From Planomicrobium soli (GTDB taxonomy: Bacteria; Bacillota; Bacilli; Bacillales_A; Planococcaceae): a stretch of 64,000 nucleotides of DNA. The stretch covers positions 31,856 through 95,855 of the forward strand of contig NZ_PYAT01000011.1 in assembly GCF_003014655.1 (NCBI RefSeq). The letters run 5' to 3'. The translations under genes were made by a program, and so were the position numbers. The notes under the pieces were generated by a model. That model did not search any database, was not told where the DNA came from, and worked only from the letters and a program-made list of their open reading frames with translations. Of this stretch, positions 17,855 to 25,593 are shown in pieces (the first letter of the stretch is position 1; each line of letters starts with the position of its first letter).

Positions 17855-18862
17855 TTATTCCATTAATTCGGCAACAATCTCATAGGAGCGCAACCGGTCT
17901 TCTTGATGAAAAATTTGGGAGTTAATAATCACTTCATTTGCTCTCGTTTTCAAGATGAAGTTTCTCAATTTTTCTCGGACTACATCCGGTGTTCCGACAA
18001 TCATCGATTCTGTATCGAGTTTTTCGTGGAACATCGCAATTTCTCGGTCAGACCACACATCTTCCAATCGATCAATCGGCGCTTTCAACATAGTCGGCAT
18101 ACCACGCATAAGCGCAAACATCTGCTGTTGTTGTGAAGTTGCCAACCATTCAGCACGTTCTTGCGTATCCGCTGCAATAACGTTGACACCGACCATTGCG
18201 TACGGCTCTTTCAAAACTGCAGATGACTTGAAATTTTGATGATAAAGTTGCAGCGCCTGCATTGTGTAATCCGGGGCAAAGTGGCTTGCGAAAGAAAACG
18301 GCAGCCCTTTAAAAGCTGCAAGCTGTGCGCTGAATCCACTTGATCCAAGAAGCCAGAGCGGAATCTTCAAGCCGGCTCCAGGATATGCCCGGACGCGTGC
18401 CAAAGTGTTGTCGGAAAAGTATTCTTCAAGTTCTGCTACTTGTTCTGGAAAATCATCCCCGCTGCTTTGAAGCGTTCTGCGCAATGCATAGGCGGTTGCC
18501 TGATCGCTTCCGGGAGCACGCCCAAGCCCTAAGTCGATTCTTCCTGGATAAAGAGTTTCGAGCGTACCGAACTGTTCGGCAATGACTAATGGTGCATGGT
18601 TCGGCAGCATAATACCACCTGAGCCGACACGGATCGTTTCTGTAGCACCTGCTATATAACCGATCAAAACTGACGTTGCAGAACTGCCAATACCCGGCAT
18701 ATTATGATGTTCAGCAAGCCAGTAGCGATTAAATCCCCATTTTTCTACATGCTGCGCAAGTTCTGCACTGTTTTTAAACGATTGTGCTGTATCGCTTCCT
18801 TCATTTACCGGAGCCAAATCAAGAACCGATAACGGTATATGTTCAAATTTCTTTAATTGCAT
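17855..18862 (-). CDS. luciferase-like flavin-dependent monooxygenase (LLM class, MsnO8/YwcH type)
   Basis: A 335-residue TIM-barrel flavin-dependent oxidoreductase. Family blocks are LSVLDLAPV at the N-terminus, [12 protein letters not shown] with the conserved His pair, [19 protein letters not shown], and [23 protein letters not shown]. These belong to the subgroup annotated as MsnO8-like. The substrate is unknown; members use reduced flavin and oxygen. The ATG at 18862 has AAGGAG eight bases upstream; a GTG nine bases earlier falls within that site. Monocistronic. Confidence 0.85.
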   Translation of the reverse strand: MQLKKFEHIPLSVLDLAPVNEGSDTAQSFKNSAELAQHVEKWGFNRYWLAEHHNMPGIGSSATSVLIGYIAGATETIRVGSGGIMLPNHAPLVIAEQFGTLETLYPGRIDLGLGRAPGSDQATAYALRRTLQSSGDDFPEQVAELEEYFSDNTLARVRAYPGAGLKIPLWLLGSSGFSAQLAAFKGLPFSFASHFAPDYTMQALQLYHQNFKSSAVLKEPYAMVGVNVIAADTQERAEWLATSQQQQMFALMRGMPTMLKAPIDRLEDVWSDREIAMFHEKLDTESMIVGTPDVVREKLRNFILKTRANEVIINSQIFHQEDRLRSYEIVAELME

Positions 18863-19209
18863 TTTCTTCACTCCTTATCCCTTCCATTGTATCGAGTTTT
18901 CCATTTTAATACATGGATTCTGCTTAAGGCTTAAAATTAACTGTATTTTTAAAACTTTTACAAAACTTAGACATTTTTATATACTTTTTAGTAAAAATCA
19001 ATTAAGCTATAGTTATTCGGGAAACAAAAGTGTTTCCATTCTTATTCAAAATTCATTAAAGACATGAATAGTTCATCTCATTAAACTTTACCTATAGTCT
19101 TTGGTTAAATGTTACAGACAGTAGTGCTGCTAGCAAAGCCGAAAAGAATCCAACAAGCTGGATATCTTTTCGGCTTTTATTACTTATTTTAAGAAAGGAT
19201 GCGATCCTT
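18863..19209. other. intergenic stretch with two hairpins
   Basis: About 350 A+T-rich bases. They contain a small hairpin GGAAACA-AAAG-TGTTTCC (19020-19037) and a terminator-like hairpin at 19135-19177 that ends just before the next small gene. No open frame with a ribosome binding site was found. Confidence 0.45.
19135..19180. terminator. terminator-like hairpin
   Basis: AAAGCCGAAAAGA pairs with TCTTTTCGGCTTT (13 bp) around a 17-base loop, followed by TATT. No gene clearly ends here on the plus strand, so it may be an attenuator of the following gene or the remnant of a lost neighbour. Confidence 0.55.
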
Positions 19210-19419
19210 CTGAACTATTTTGTAGACCACAAAAATAAACGGATTCATAAAAAGCAGCATGCCGGGGATCGCTGTGGATTTTTAGGCACACCAGCAAGCG
19301 AAAGAGAGTTTATCGATTGCGAGAAATATATTAAACAGCTAGAAAAACATGAATCCTATAAGAAATGCCCTTTCTGCCAGTCTGTTCAGTTGACTGTCGA
19401 AGAACAATCCCGTGTCTAA
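19210..19419 (+). CDS. small cysteine-containing protein, apparent CTG start
   Basis: An open frame of 69 codons with four Cys. The sequence reads CGFLGTPASEREFIDCEKYI in the centre and KKCPFCQ near the end, which may bind a metal. There is no ATG, GTG or TTG in the usable part of this frame. The only near-cognate codon is CTG at 19210, eleven bases after AAAGG. Codon use and composition look protein-like, and the stop is followed by a gene with a good site 25 bases later. Either translation starts at CTG or the N-terminus has been lost. The family was not recognised. Confidence 0.6.
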   Translation: MNYFVDHKNKRIHKKQHAGDRCGFLGTPASEREFIDCEKYIKQLEKHESYKKCPFCQSVQLTVEEQSRV

Positions 19420-19443
19420 ACATACTGGAAGGAGAAAAAAGAC

Positions 19444-19872
19444 ATGTCGGAAAAAGAACGATTTGCACAAACAGCCCAAAAAGTTGCTGCTTTGATGAAA
19501 GCAAACTTTGACTTGGTAGCTTATGAATGCCAAATAAAAAAAAATCGGACATTTAGTATTTTAACTAATAAGGCGTCTTATATTTGCACACTGGAATTAG
19601 CTATTTCTTTTAAACAATTGGCTGACAACGGCAATGCATGCAACAAAGCTGAAATTCTACTCCTTCCAGAAGAATTTCCTGCTTTTTCCTTTACATTAAA
19701 GGAGCATGCCATTCCATTACCGGCTGATAGCTGCCAAAAATTGCTGGCAAATCACCGCCTTATCTCTTATTACATTGAAACACTGGAGCCACCTGAACAT
19801 TTTGCCGCCCGGCTTTCAGCAGCTTTTAAAACGATCGAACCACTGGACAATCAAAGTATATGGGTTTATTAA
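19444..19872 (+). CDS. 142-residue protein of unknown function
   Basis: Starts at ATG after GGAAGGAG. A soluble protein of mixed helix and strand without signal peptide or membrane segment. The N-terminal helix (EKERFAQTAQKVAALMKANF) is followed by a beta-rich middle. I see no catalytic motif and do not recognise the family. It lies 24 bases after the CTG-start gene and probably shares its transcript. Confidence 0.65.
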   Translation: MSEKERFAQTAQKVAALMKANFDLVAYECQIKKNRTFSILTNKASYICTLELAISFKQLADNGNACNKAEILLLPEEFPAFSFTLKEHAIPLPADSCQKLLANHRLISYYIETLEPPEHFAARLSAAFKTIEPLDNQSIWVY

Positions 19873-19977
19873 TTTTTTCTTTTTTATACGTTTAAAACTT
19901 ACAGATTCGGGAATAGTCTGTATTGGTTATAAAGACAGTGGAAAGATACCTCTTGAGATGGAGATGAAAGTTCATTT

Positions 19978-20340
19978 ATGTTAGTACGATATAAGAAATC
20001 ATGTGAAAAAATCGCAATGGGGCTGTTGTCTTTTATGCCTGAAGAGCGAGAACTAAAAAAATTGAAAGAAACAATGAATATATATCAAACCAATTCAAAC
20101 TGGCATTTATTCCTTTGGAAAGAAGGAGAGGCTTTTGTGGGCTTAGTCGGTATTGAATTGGCAGAGGGACATTATACGCTTCAGCATATTTCAGTAAATC
20201 CATCGTTTCATGGCGAAGGCATTGGGCATGCAATGGTCGAAAAAGTTCAGCAACTGATACCAGACCTGGAAATGCACGGTACAGCATTCACAGAAGCTTT
20301 CTTGGAGAAATGTTCCGAAGCAAAGCTTGCAGTAATATAA
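19978..20340 (+). CDS. RibT-like GNAT acetyltransferase
   Basis: A 120-residue GNAT-fold protein. The N-terminus YKKSCEKIAMGLLSFMP matches the remembered B. subtilis RibT almost residue for residue. The acetyl-CoA loop is in HISVNPSFHGEGIGHAM (motif A, here HGEGIG in place of RxxGxG/A). RibT is the last gene of the riboflavin operon in Bacillus; its acyl acceptor is unknown. Here no rib gene or FMN riboswitch is nearby, so it has become detached or is a paralogue. The ribosome binding site is weak. A hairpin terminator follows. Confidence 0.75.
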   Translation: MLVRYKKSCEKIAMGLLSFMPEERELKKLKETMNIYQTNSNWHLFLWKEGEAFVGLVGIELAEGHYTLQHISVNPSFHGEGIGHAMVEKVQQLIPDLEMHGTAFTEAFLEKCSEAKLAVI

Positions 20341-20351
20341 TCTATATTTTT

Positions 20352-20384
20352 GAAAAGGCGCTATTTAAACTGGTGGCCTTTTTC
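20352..20384 (+). terminator. terminator of the RibT-like gene
   Basis: GAAAAGGC pairs with GCCTTTTTC around a 16-base loop. Confidence 0.55.
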
Positions 20385-20506
20385 TGTTTTTTGTTACATT
20401 ATTATTCAAAAGCCAGTTTTTTCACTATTTAAAATTTTACTGTTGCGCTTTACTTCAAAATACTGTAAGCTTAATCATATTAACCACAGACAATTTAATA
20501 GCTTAT

Positions 20507-20610
20507 TTCTTATCAAGAGAGACGGAGGGATTTGGCCCTGCGAAGTCTCAGCAACCAGCCATTAAAGGCACGGTGCTAATTCCAATAGGTTTACGCCTAA
20601 AAGATGAGAA
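20507..20610 (+). promoter_or_regulatory. S-box (SAM-I) riboswitch aptamer
   Basis: P1 pairs TTCTTATC (20507-20514) with GATGAGAA (20603-20610). Between them are the S-box hallmarks: AAGAGAGACGGAGGGA, TTTGGCCCTGCGAAGTCTC, CAGCAACC, and the kinked helix with AAGGCACGGTGCTAATTCC. When SAM binds, P1 forms and the downstream terminator can fold, which shuts off the methionine-cycle gene. Confidence 0.95.
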
Positions 20611-20623
20611 GATGCTTACCTGT

Positions 20624-20662
20624 ACAGGGGCTTTCTTCTTTTGGAGAAAGCCCCTGTTTTAT
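20624..20662 (+). terminator. riboswitch expression-platform terminator
   Basis: A perfect 13-bp stem ACAGGGGCTTTCT / AGAAAGCCCCTGT with an eight-base loop and TTTATTTT tail, directly after the S-box aptamer. Confidence 0.92.
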
Positions 20663-20698
20663 TTTGTCTAAATACAAAAAAGAAAGTAGGAATCATTC

Positions 20699-21805
20699 AT
20701 GACAGTCATTGCCACACAAGCACCATTCAAAGCAGATCACGTAGGAAGTCTGCTCCGCCCAGATTCAATACATAAAGCCCGGAAGGAATTCAAAGAAGGT
20801 ACTATTACAGCAGAGCAATTGCACGAAGTGGAAACAACAGAAATCAAACGGATCGTTGACAAACAAATTGAAGTCGGCCTTCAAGCTGTAACAGACGGTG
20901 AATTCCGCCGGACTTTTTGGCATACAGATTTCATGGCACATATTAACGGCTTTGAGGGTTATACTCCCGATCACGGTTATAGATTCAAAAATGTCGAAAC
21001 TGAAGCATACGATGTACGGAATATCGGAAAAATTTCTTTTAGCTCAGACCATCCTTTCGTTAAAGATTTTATTGAATTCAATGAGATTGTCGCTGGCCGG
21101 GCTGTAGCAAAGTTGACAATTCCAAGCCCTAACCAGTTCTTCAACGAAGGTATCCGGGATGTCAACTTATATCCTGATATTGAGGTGTATGCACAAGACG
21201 TAATCCAAGCTTACCGTGATGCAATCCAAACTTTTTATGATGCAGGCGCACGCTATATTCAACTGGATGATGTCTACATTGCCGGGCTTTCCTCGCCGGA
21301 TATTCCTTTCAACGACAAGCAGTATCCTCGTGAATATTTGATTGACTTGGCATTGCGCGTAGCAAATGGCGTATTGGAAGGAAAACCTGAAGACTTAAGC
21401 GTGACCACGCATCTCTGTCGCGGCAACTATCAGTCTGACTGGGCTTTTGAAGGCAGCTATGCTTTGATTGCACCGACTTTATTTGCAAAAGAAAATGTGG
21501 ACGGCTTCTTTCTTGAGTATGATGACGAGCGTTCTGGCAGCTTTCAGCCGCTTGAACATGTTCCTAAAGGCGGCGCTAAAGTTGTGCTCGGAGTCTTTAC
21601 TTCAAAACACGGCGAATTAGAAGACAAAGAACTAATTAAATCTCGTGTTAAAGAAGCAAGCCAATATGTGCCGCTTGAGCAGATTTGTCTTTCACCGCAA
21701 TGCGGATTTGCTTCGACACACCATGGCAACCTTTTGACTGAAGAGCAGCAGTGGAACAAATTGAAATACATCGTCGAGCTTTCCCATGAAATTTTAAACG
21801 ACTAA
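20699..21805 (+). CDS. MetE-core methyltransferase, YxjG/YxjH type
   Basis: A 368-residue protein corresponding to the catalytic (C-terminal) half of cobalamin-independent methionine synthase. The N-terminal substrate-binding half is absent, as in Bacillus YxjG/YxjH. Zinc ligands are visible as THLCRGN (His and Cys) and LSPQCGF (Cys). VGSLLRP near the N-terminus and VTDGEFRR are family blocks. It probably methylates homocysteine to methionine, but the methyl donor of this short form is not settled. Control by the S-box directly upstream is the best evidence for a methionine-cycle role. AGTAGGAA precedes the ATG. Confidence 0.88.
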   Translation: MTVIATQAPFKADHVGSLLRPDSIHKARKEFKEGTITAEQLHEVETTEIKRIVDKQIEVGLQAVTDGEFRRTFWHTDFMAHINGFEGYTPDHGYRFKNVETEAYDVRNIGKISFSSDHPFVKDFIEFNEIVAGRAVAKLTIPSPNQFFNEGIRDVNLYPDIEVYAQDVIQAYRDAIQTFYDAGARYIQLDDVYIAGLSSPDIPFNDKQYPREYLIDLALRVANGVLEGKPEDLSVTTHLCRGNYQSDWAFEGSYALIAPTLFAKENVDGFFLEYDDERSGSFQPLEHVPKGGAKVVLGVFTSKHGELEDKELIKSRVKEASQYVPLEQICLSPQCGFASTHHGNLLTEEQQWNKLKYIVELSHEILND

Positions 21806-21855
21806 AGAAAAGGTGAAACTCTTCTAATCTCCTATCTATTCTTTCTAAAAAATTC

Positions 21856-21900
21856 AAAAGCCCGTGAAGAAAAGCAGTGCTTTTTCTTCACGGGCTTTTA
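21856..21900 (+). terminator. terminator, copy A of a dispersed hairpin repeat
   Basis: AAAAGCCCGTGAAGAAAA pairs with TTTTTCTTCACGGGCTTTT. The hairpin and the following TTAGCAC are nearly the same as those at 54137-54187. Confidence 0.8.
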
Positions 21901-22029
21901 AGTTAGCACTTATATGACAGCCCTGTTTTTTATTTCTGTTTTCTGGTAACAAGAAGCAGGATTGCTCACAACATTGTTTTAGCTGAACTCCAACGCAATC
22001 TGTATTGCTATAAAGCTTATATTACATAC

Positions 22030-22164
22030 TTAACTTATTGATCTGATCTCTCTTGGATGCATCTTGCATTCGCAGAAAGGCGGCGGAATAATGAAATCAT
22101 AACGAAGTTTCAGGTCTTGTGACTTGTAAATCAGCTGTGAAGTGTCATTTTGCAAATTATACAT
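22030..22164 (-). CDS. 44-residue protein of unknown function
   Basis: The ATG at 22164 lies eight bases after AAGGGAG and the frame runs 44 codons to TAA. The peptide contains the striking block IIPPPFCECKMHPREI, with two Cys and a His that may bind a metal. A TATAAT lies about 30 bases upstream of the start on the same strand (22189-22194), without a good -35. Short but with proper signals; family not recognised. Confidence 0.5.
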   Translation of the reverse strand: MYNLQNDTSQLIYKSQDLKLRYDFIIPPPFCECKMHPREIRSIS

Positions 22165-22321
22165 TACCTCATCTCCCTTTTCGTATCTTTCAATTATACC
22201 GAAAAAGGATAGAAAGAAAAGAATGTTTACAAAACCTTAAGAATTTTCAGTGTTTTTTAAAAGGCTGTTCATTAATGTTCTACTGGCTATTTCGTAATCA
22301 ACTAATTTCACTTTTCTTCTA

Positions 22322-23086
22322 TTATATTGCTGTCCAACCGCCATCAACTTTAATTGTTTCTCCAGTTACGAAGTTAGCCAGGTCAGAAGCCAAGTATAAA
22401 ACAGCACCTGAAATATCACGCGGCTGCGACAAACCATTAAGTAAAATCCGGTTTTCAACATCTTTTTTAAATTCGGCATCTTCAAACATTTTCGATGTTA
22501 GTTCGGTTTCTATGAACGTTGGCGCTACAGCATTAACCCGAATCCCTTCTTTCGCCCATTCTACAGCTAAGGCTTTTGTCAGCTGAACCAGGCCGCCTTT
22601 ACTCGAGCAATAGGCGGCACGTTTAACATAGCCGACAAATGCCATCTGCGAAGCGATATTGATAATGCGGCCGCTTTTTTGGCGGAGCATGTATTTTGCA
22701 GCTGCCTGGCTTGCGAAAAACACGCTCTTTAAATTCAAATCCAGGACCGTATCCCAATCTTCTTCCGTTACTTCCATCGCCGGTTTTGCGATATTGACAC
22801 CGGCATTGTTAACAAGCACATCAATCGTGCCGAAAGTAGAAGCTGCTAAATCAATCAGTTGCTTCACTTTCTCTATATCGCTTAAATCTCCTGCAACAGC
22901 GATGCAGTTGCCATTGAATTTCTTCAATTCCAACAAAGCTTCATTCAGCTTCGCTTCGTTACGACCGGAAATCACTACGTTAGCGCCAAGCTGTGCAAAC
23001 GTCAAAGCAATGTCTTTGCCGATGCCTTTGCTTCCGCCAGTTACAATAACGGTCTTTTGTGCCAGTTCAGTAAAGTATGCCATCAT
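22322..23086 (-). CDS. short-chain dehydrogenase/reductase
   Basis: A 254-residue classical SDR. The cofactor motif is TGGSKGIG near residue 16, followed by NNAGVN, the catalytic Ser in NIASQMAF and the YCSSK Tyr/Lys pair. The C-terminus has the usual TGETIKVDGGWTAI. The start overlaps the stop of the preceding dehydrogenase gene by four bases (ATGA). It is the last gene of a five-gene operon with a LacI regulator. The substrate is a hydroxy acid, polyol or sugar acid by context and is not determined. Confidence 0.85.
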   Translation of the reverse strand: MMAYFTELAQKTVIVTGGSKGIGKDIALTFAQLGANVVISGRNEAKLNEALLELKKFNGNCIAVAGDLSDIEKVKQLIDLAASTFGTIDVLVNNAGVNIAKPAMEVTEEDWDTVLDLNLKSVFFASQAAAKYMLRQKSGRIINIASQMAFVGYVKRAAYCSSKGGLVQLTKALAVEWAKEGIRVNAVAPTFIETELTSKMFEDAEFKKDVENRILLNGLSQPRDISGAVLYLASDLANFVTGETIKVDGGWTAI

Positions 23087-24033
23087 TCTGTGCCCTCTCT
23101 TTCTGCTTTTAAATCATTTTTCAAAAAATGGATCAATGTGTGCTCTCGTTCAGCATTCCATTGCTCAGAAACTGATGGTTCCCACTCGTAGAATCCTTCA
23201 CCGCTTTTATCGCCTAATTTCTTCTCCTCAACTAATCGCGTCAATGTTTTTCCTGACCGCTGATCGGTGCTTAAATCTTCAAACAAGTAATTTGAAATAG
23301 CTGAGAAAATGTCCAAGCCGCCCATATCTGCGGTCATTAAAGGACCTGTAACCGGCAAACGCCGGCCAATGCTGTATGTAACCGCCGCATCAATGTCTTC
23401 TTTTGTCGCCGCGCCAGCATCAAGCAGCGCCTGCGCTTCACGGAACAATGCATATTGAAGCCGGTTCCCGATAAAACCTGGAATTTCTTTATTCAATAAA
23501 ATCGGCTTTTTCTTCATTTCGGTCAGTACTTGCATCGCACGCTGAACGGTTTCTTCATCCGTGAGTTTTCCTTTTACGACCTCTACCAATGGGATTAAAT
23601 GCGCCGGGTTCCAGAAATGTGTTACGACAAAGCGATTAGGATGTGCCATCCCTTCTGCCAGCAAGCTTGGCTTGAAGCCGGATGTATTGCTCGCTATGAC
23701 GACCTCTTCACCAATCAAATTTTCGATTTTCCGATACATTTCCCGCTTTATTTCAAGTACTTCTGGAATTACTTCAATGATAAATGAAGCGTTGGCAATC
23801 GTCTCTTCAAGATTAGTAGAGAACCGGATGTTTCCCCGAATTTGCTCTGCTTCACTAGCATGAAATAAGCCATTATCCACCATGACTTTAAGTTTGTTGA
23901 TTAAGCCTTTATTAGCATTAATAAGATCCTGATCATTTATCCCGTAAACTTTCACTTGTTTCCCTGCCCATGCCGCCGATAACGCAATCGAATGGCCCAT
24001 TGTTCCAGCACCGATAATCGAAATGTTTTCCAT
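23083..24033 (-). CDS. 3-hydroxyacyl-CoA-dehydrogenase-family oxidoreductase
   Basis: A 316-residue two-domain dehydrogenase. The N-terminal NAD domain carries GAGTMGHSIA (8-17), and the C-terminal helical domain starts around residue 185 after PGFIGNRLQYALFREA. The catalytic region is VVTHFWNPAHLIPLVEVV with His and the paired Glu. The HFWNP form is found in relatives acting on free hydroxy acids (L-gulonate 3-dehydrogenase, carnitine dehydrogenase) as well as CoA esters. No acyl-CoA gene is nearby, so a free hydroxy acid is more likely. Confidence 0.8.
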   Translation of the reverse strand: MENISIIGAGTMGHSIALSAAWAGKQVKVYGINDQDLINANKGLINKLKVMVDNGLFHASEAEQIRGNIRFSTNLEETIANASFIIEVIPEVLEIKREMYRKIENLIGEEVVIASNTSGFKPSLLAEGMAHPNRFVVTHFWNPAHLIPLVEVVKGKLTDEETVQRAMQVLTEMKKKPILLNKEIPGFIGNRLQYALFREAQALLDAGAATKEDIDAAVTYSIGRRLPVTGPLMTADMGGLDIFSAISNYLFEDLSTDQRSGKTLTRLVEEKKLGDKSGEGFYEWEPSVSEQWNAEREHTLIHFLKNDLKAEREGTE

Positions 24034-24114
24034 AAACTACACCTCTCCCAAGTTAGAATGCCTAATAAAATACCCAACAAACGATAAAGTAAAGTTTGTT
24101 GGGTTTGTTTTTTC

Positions 24115-25437
24115 TTATAGTCCTAAACCGATTGAAAACAGGATTACTGCGATAACTGCTCCGATAAGCGGAACAACAACAGTCATGGCCCCAAATGCAG
24201 GATAGGCATCTTTATGCGTTTCTCCAGCAATAGAGCGAATGGTCGTGACCACATAGCCGCCTTGCGGCAAGGAATCCAGCGACCCGGATGAAATTGAAAC
24301 GGTTCTATGCAACGCTTCTGCGTTTACTCCCATATCAAGATAATGGGGCGCTAAAAGCGGCAAGGCAATTGCCTGCCCTCCTGAAGAAGACCCTGTAAGA
24401 CCGGCGATGATTGCGACAGCCAATGCGCCTCCGATCAGTGGGCTCCCTGGAATTCCTGTCATTACTCCTACTGCCGATTCAAATGCAGGAGTTGCTCTAA
24501 CGACTCCTCCAAAGCCGACAACTGCAGCCGTGTTTGCAATAGCGATGACTGCTCCTAAAGCTCCTTCACCGAATGCATTTCCGATGTTGCGGAAAAATCT
24601 TCTATTGATCAAATAAGTGGCAAGGATACCTCCGCTCAATGCAATAATCAGCGCCGATGTTCCAAGAGAATCATGGAAAATGAATGAAATAATTAGAACC
24701 ACTAGCAACGGTATCATGCTAAGGAGCGGATTCGGCAATTCCTTGCGAACTTCTCCTGTAACATCTGTATCTCTTGCAACAAAGTGTTCGCCTTTTGCCA
24801 TTGCTTTATTGATCATTTTCTTTAACCACCAGTAACCGAAAACCATCATGAAGACGGCTACAATTGCACTTACTTCCCAGCCAGCGTACGGCGATGTCCC
24901 TAAAAATTCAATCGGAATCCAGTTTTGAATTTCAGGAGACCCTGCTGAAGTCATCGTGAATGTGGTGGAACCGAACGCAAGTGCTGCCGGAATGAATCTT
25001 CTCGGAAGGTCTGCCTGCTTGAACAAGCTAAGCGCCATCGGATAAACCGAAAAAGCTACTACAAACAAACTAACTCCTCCATAAGTCAATACCGCACAAG
25101 CGATCACCACAGCTAAAGCAGCCCGTTTCATGCCGATTTTGCCGACAATCCATTTCGACACACTGTCAGCTGCCCCACTGTCTTCCATCACCTTACCGAA
25201 GATTGCACCAGTTAAAAACATCAAATACCATGATGCGATAAAGCCCGTAAAACCAGTCATATAATTTGTTAAATAATTTGGCGCTCCTTCAGCTGCCAAT
25301 TGCGGAAAAATCGGCAACCCGTTAAAAACCGCAACTAACAAGGCAGTGAGCGGGGCAGCAATCAAGAGGTTCATCCCTCTCATTGTCAAATAAATCAATA
25401 ATGCCAATCCACCAAACAATCCAATCAAGCCTAACAT
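24115..25437 (-). CDS. GntP-family permease
   Basis: A 440-residue, 12-13 segment permease of the gluconate/citrate-type GntP superfamily. Family blocks include GAIFGKVMEDSGAADSVSKWI near residue 80 and the conserved TMTSAGSPEIQN loop, plus GLTGSSSGGQAIALPLLAP near the C-terminus. Known members carry gluconate, idonate, hydroxybutyrate and related hydroxy acids. GGGGGGGATTTC precedes the ATG at 25437; an in-frame start 24 bases earlier has no site. It is the importer of the second catabolic operon. Confidence 0.85.
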   Translation of the reverse strand: MLGLIGLFGGLALLIYLTMRGMNLLIAAPLTALLVAVFNGLPIFPQLAAEGAPNYLTNYMTGFTGFIASWYLMFLTGAIFGKVMEDSGAADSVSKWIVGKIGMKRAALAVVIACAVLTYGGVSLFVVAFSVYPMALSLFKQADLPRRFIPAALAFGSTTFTMTSAGSPEIQNWIPIEFLGTSPYAGWEVSAIVAVFMMVFGYWWLKKMINKAMAKGEHFVARDTDVTGEVRKELPNPLLSMIPLLVVLIISFIFHDSLGTSALIIALSGGILATYLINRRFFRNIGNAFGEGALGAVIAIANTAAVVGFGGVVRATPAFESAVGVMTGIPGSPLIGGALAVAIIAGLTGSSSGGQAIALPLLAPHYLDMGVNAEALHRTVSISSGSLDSLPQGGYVVTTIRSIAGETHKDAYPAFGAMTVVVPLIGAVIAVILFSIGLGL

Positions 25438-25504
25438 GAAATCCCCCCCTAAATCCCTCATGATTTAAATTTCCACCTTTAAGGCAAATAAGCCTTACCT
25501 TAGA

Positions 25505-25518
25505 AGAAAACGCTTACT
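25505..25518 (-). promoter_or_regulatory. possible cre site (CcpA) or LacI-family operator
   Basis: On the minus strand AGTAAGCGTTTTCT matches the cre consensus TGWAANCGNTNWCA at all but the first and last bases. It lies between the HpsN-like gene and the permease gene, so it could act as an internal roadblock for carbon catabolite repression. Confidence 0.45.
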
Positions 25519-25548
25519 TTTCAGCATTAGACCGGAGTCTATGTATTA

Positions 25549-25587
25549 GATGGAACAGTAGAGAGCCCACGCTTCTACTGTTCCATC
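25549..25587. terminator. hairpin after the HpsN-like gene
   Basis: A perfect 14-bp stem GATGGAACAGTAGA / TCTACTGTTCCATC with an 11-base loop. It lacks a T-tract in the direction of transcription, so it may stabilise the upstream message or reduce read-through into the permease gene rather than stop transcription. Confidence 0.6.
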
Positions 25588-25593
25588 TCCATT

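Noticed and set aside
22659..23300. Plus-strand frame of 213 codons opposite the SDR and 3-HAD-like genes
   Set aside because: It is antisense to two well-supported dehydrogenase genes and has no recognisable domain or ribosome binding site.
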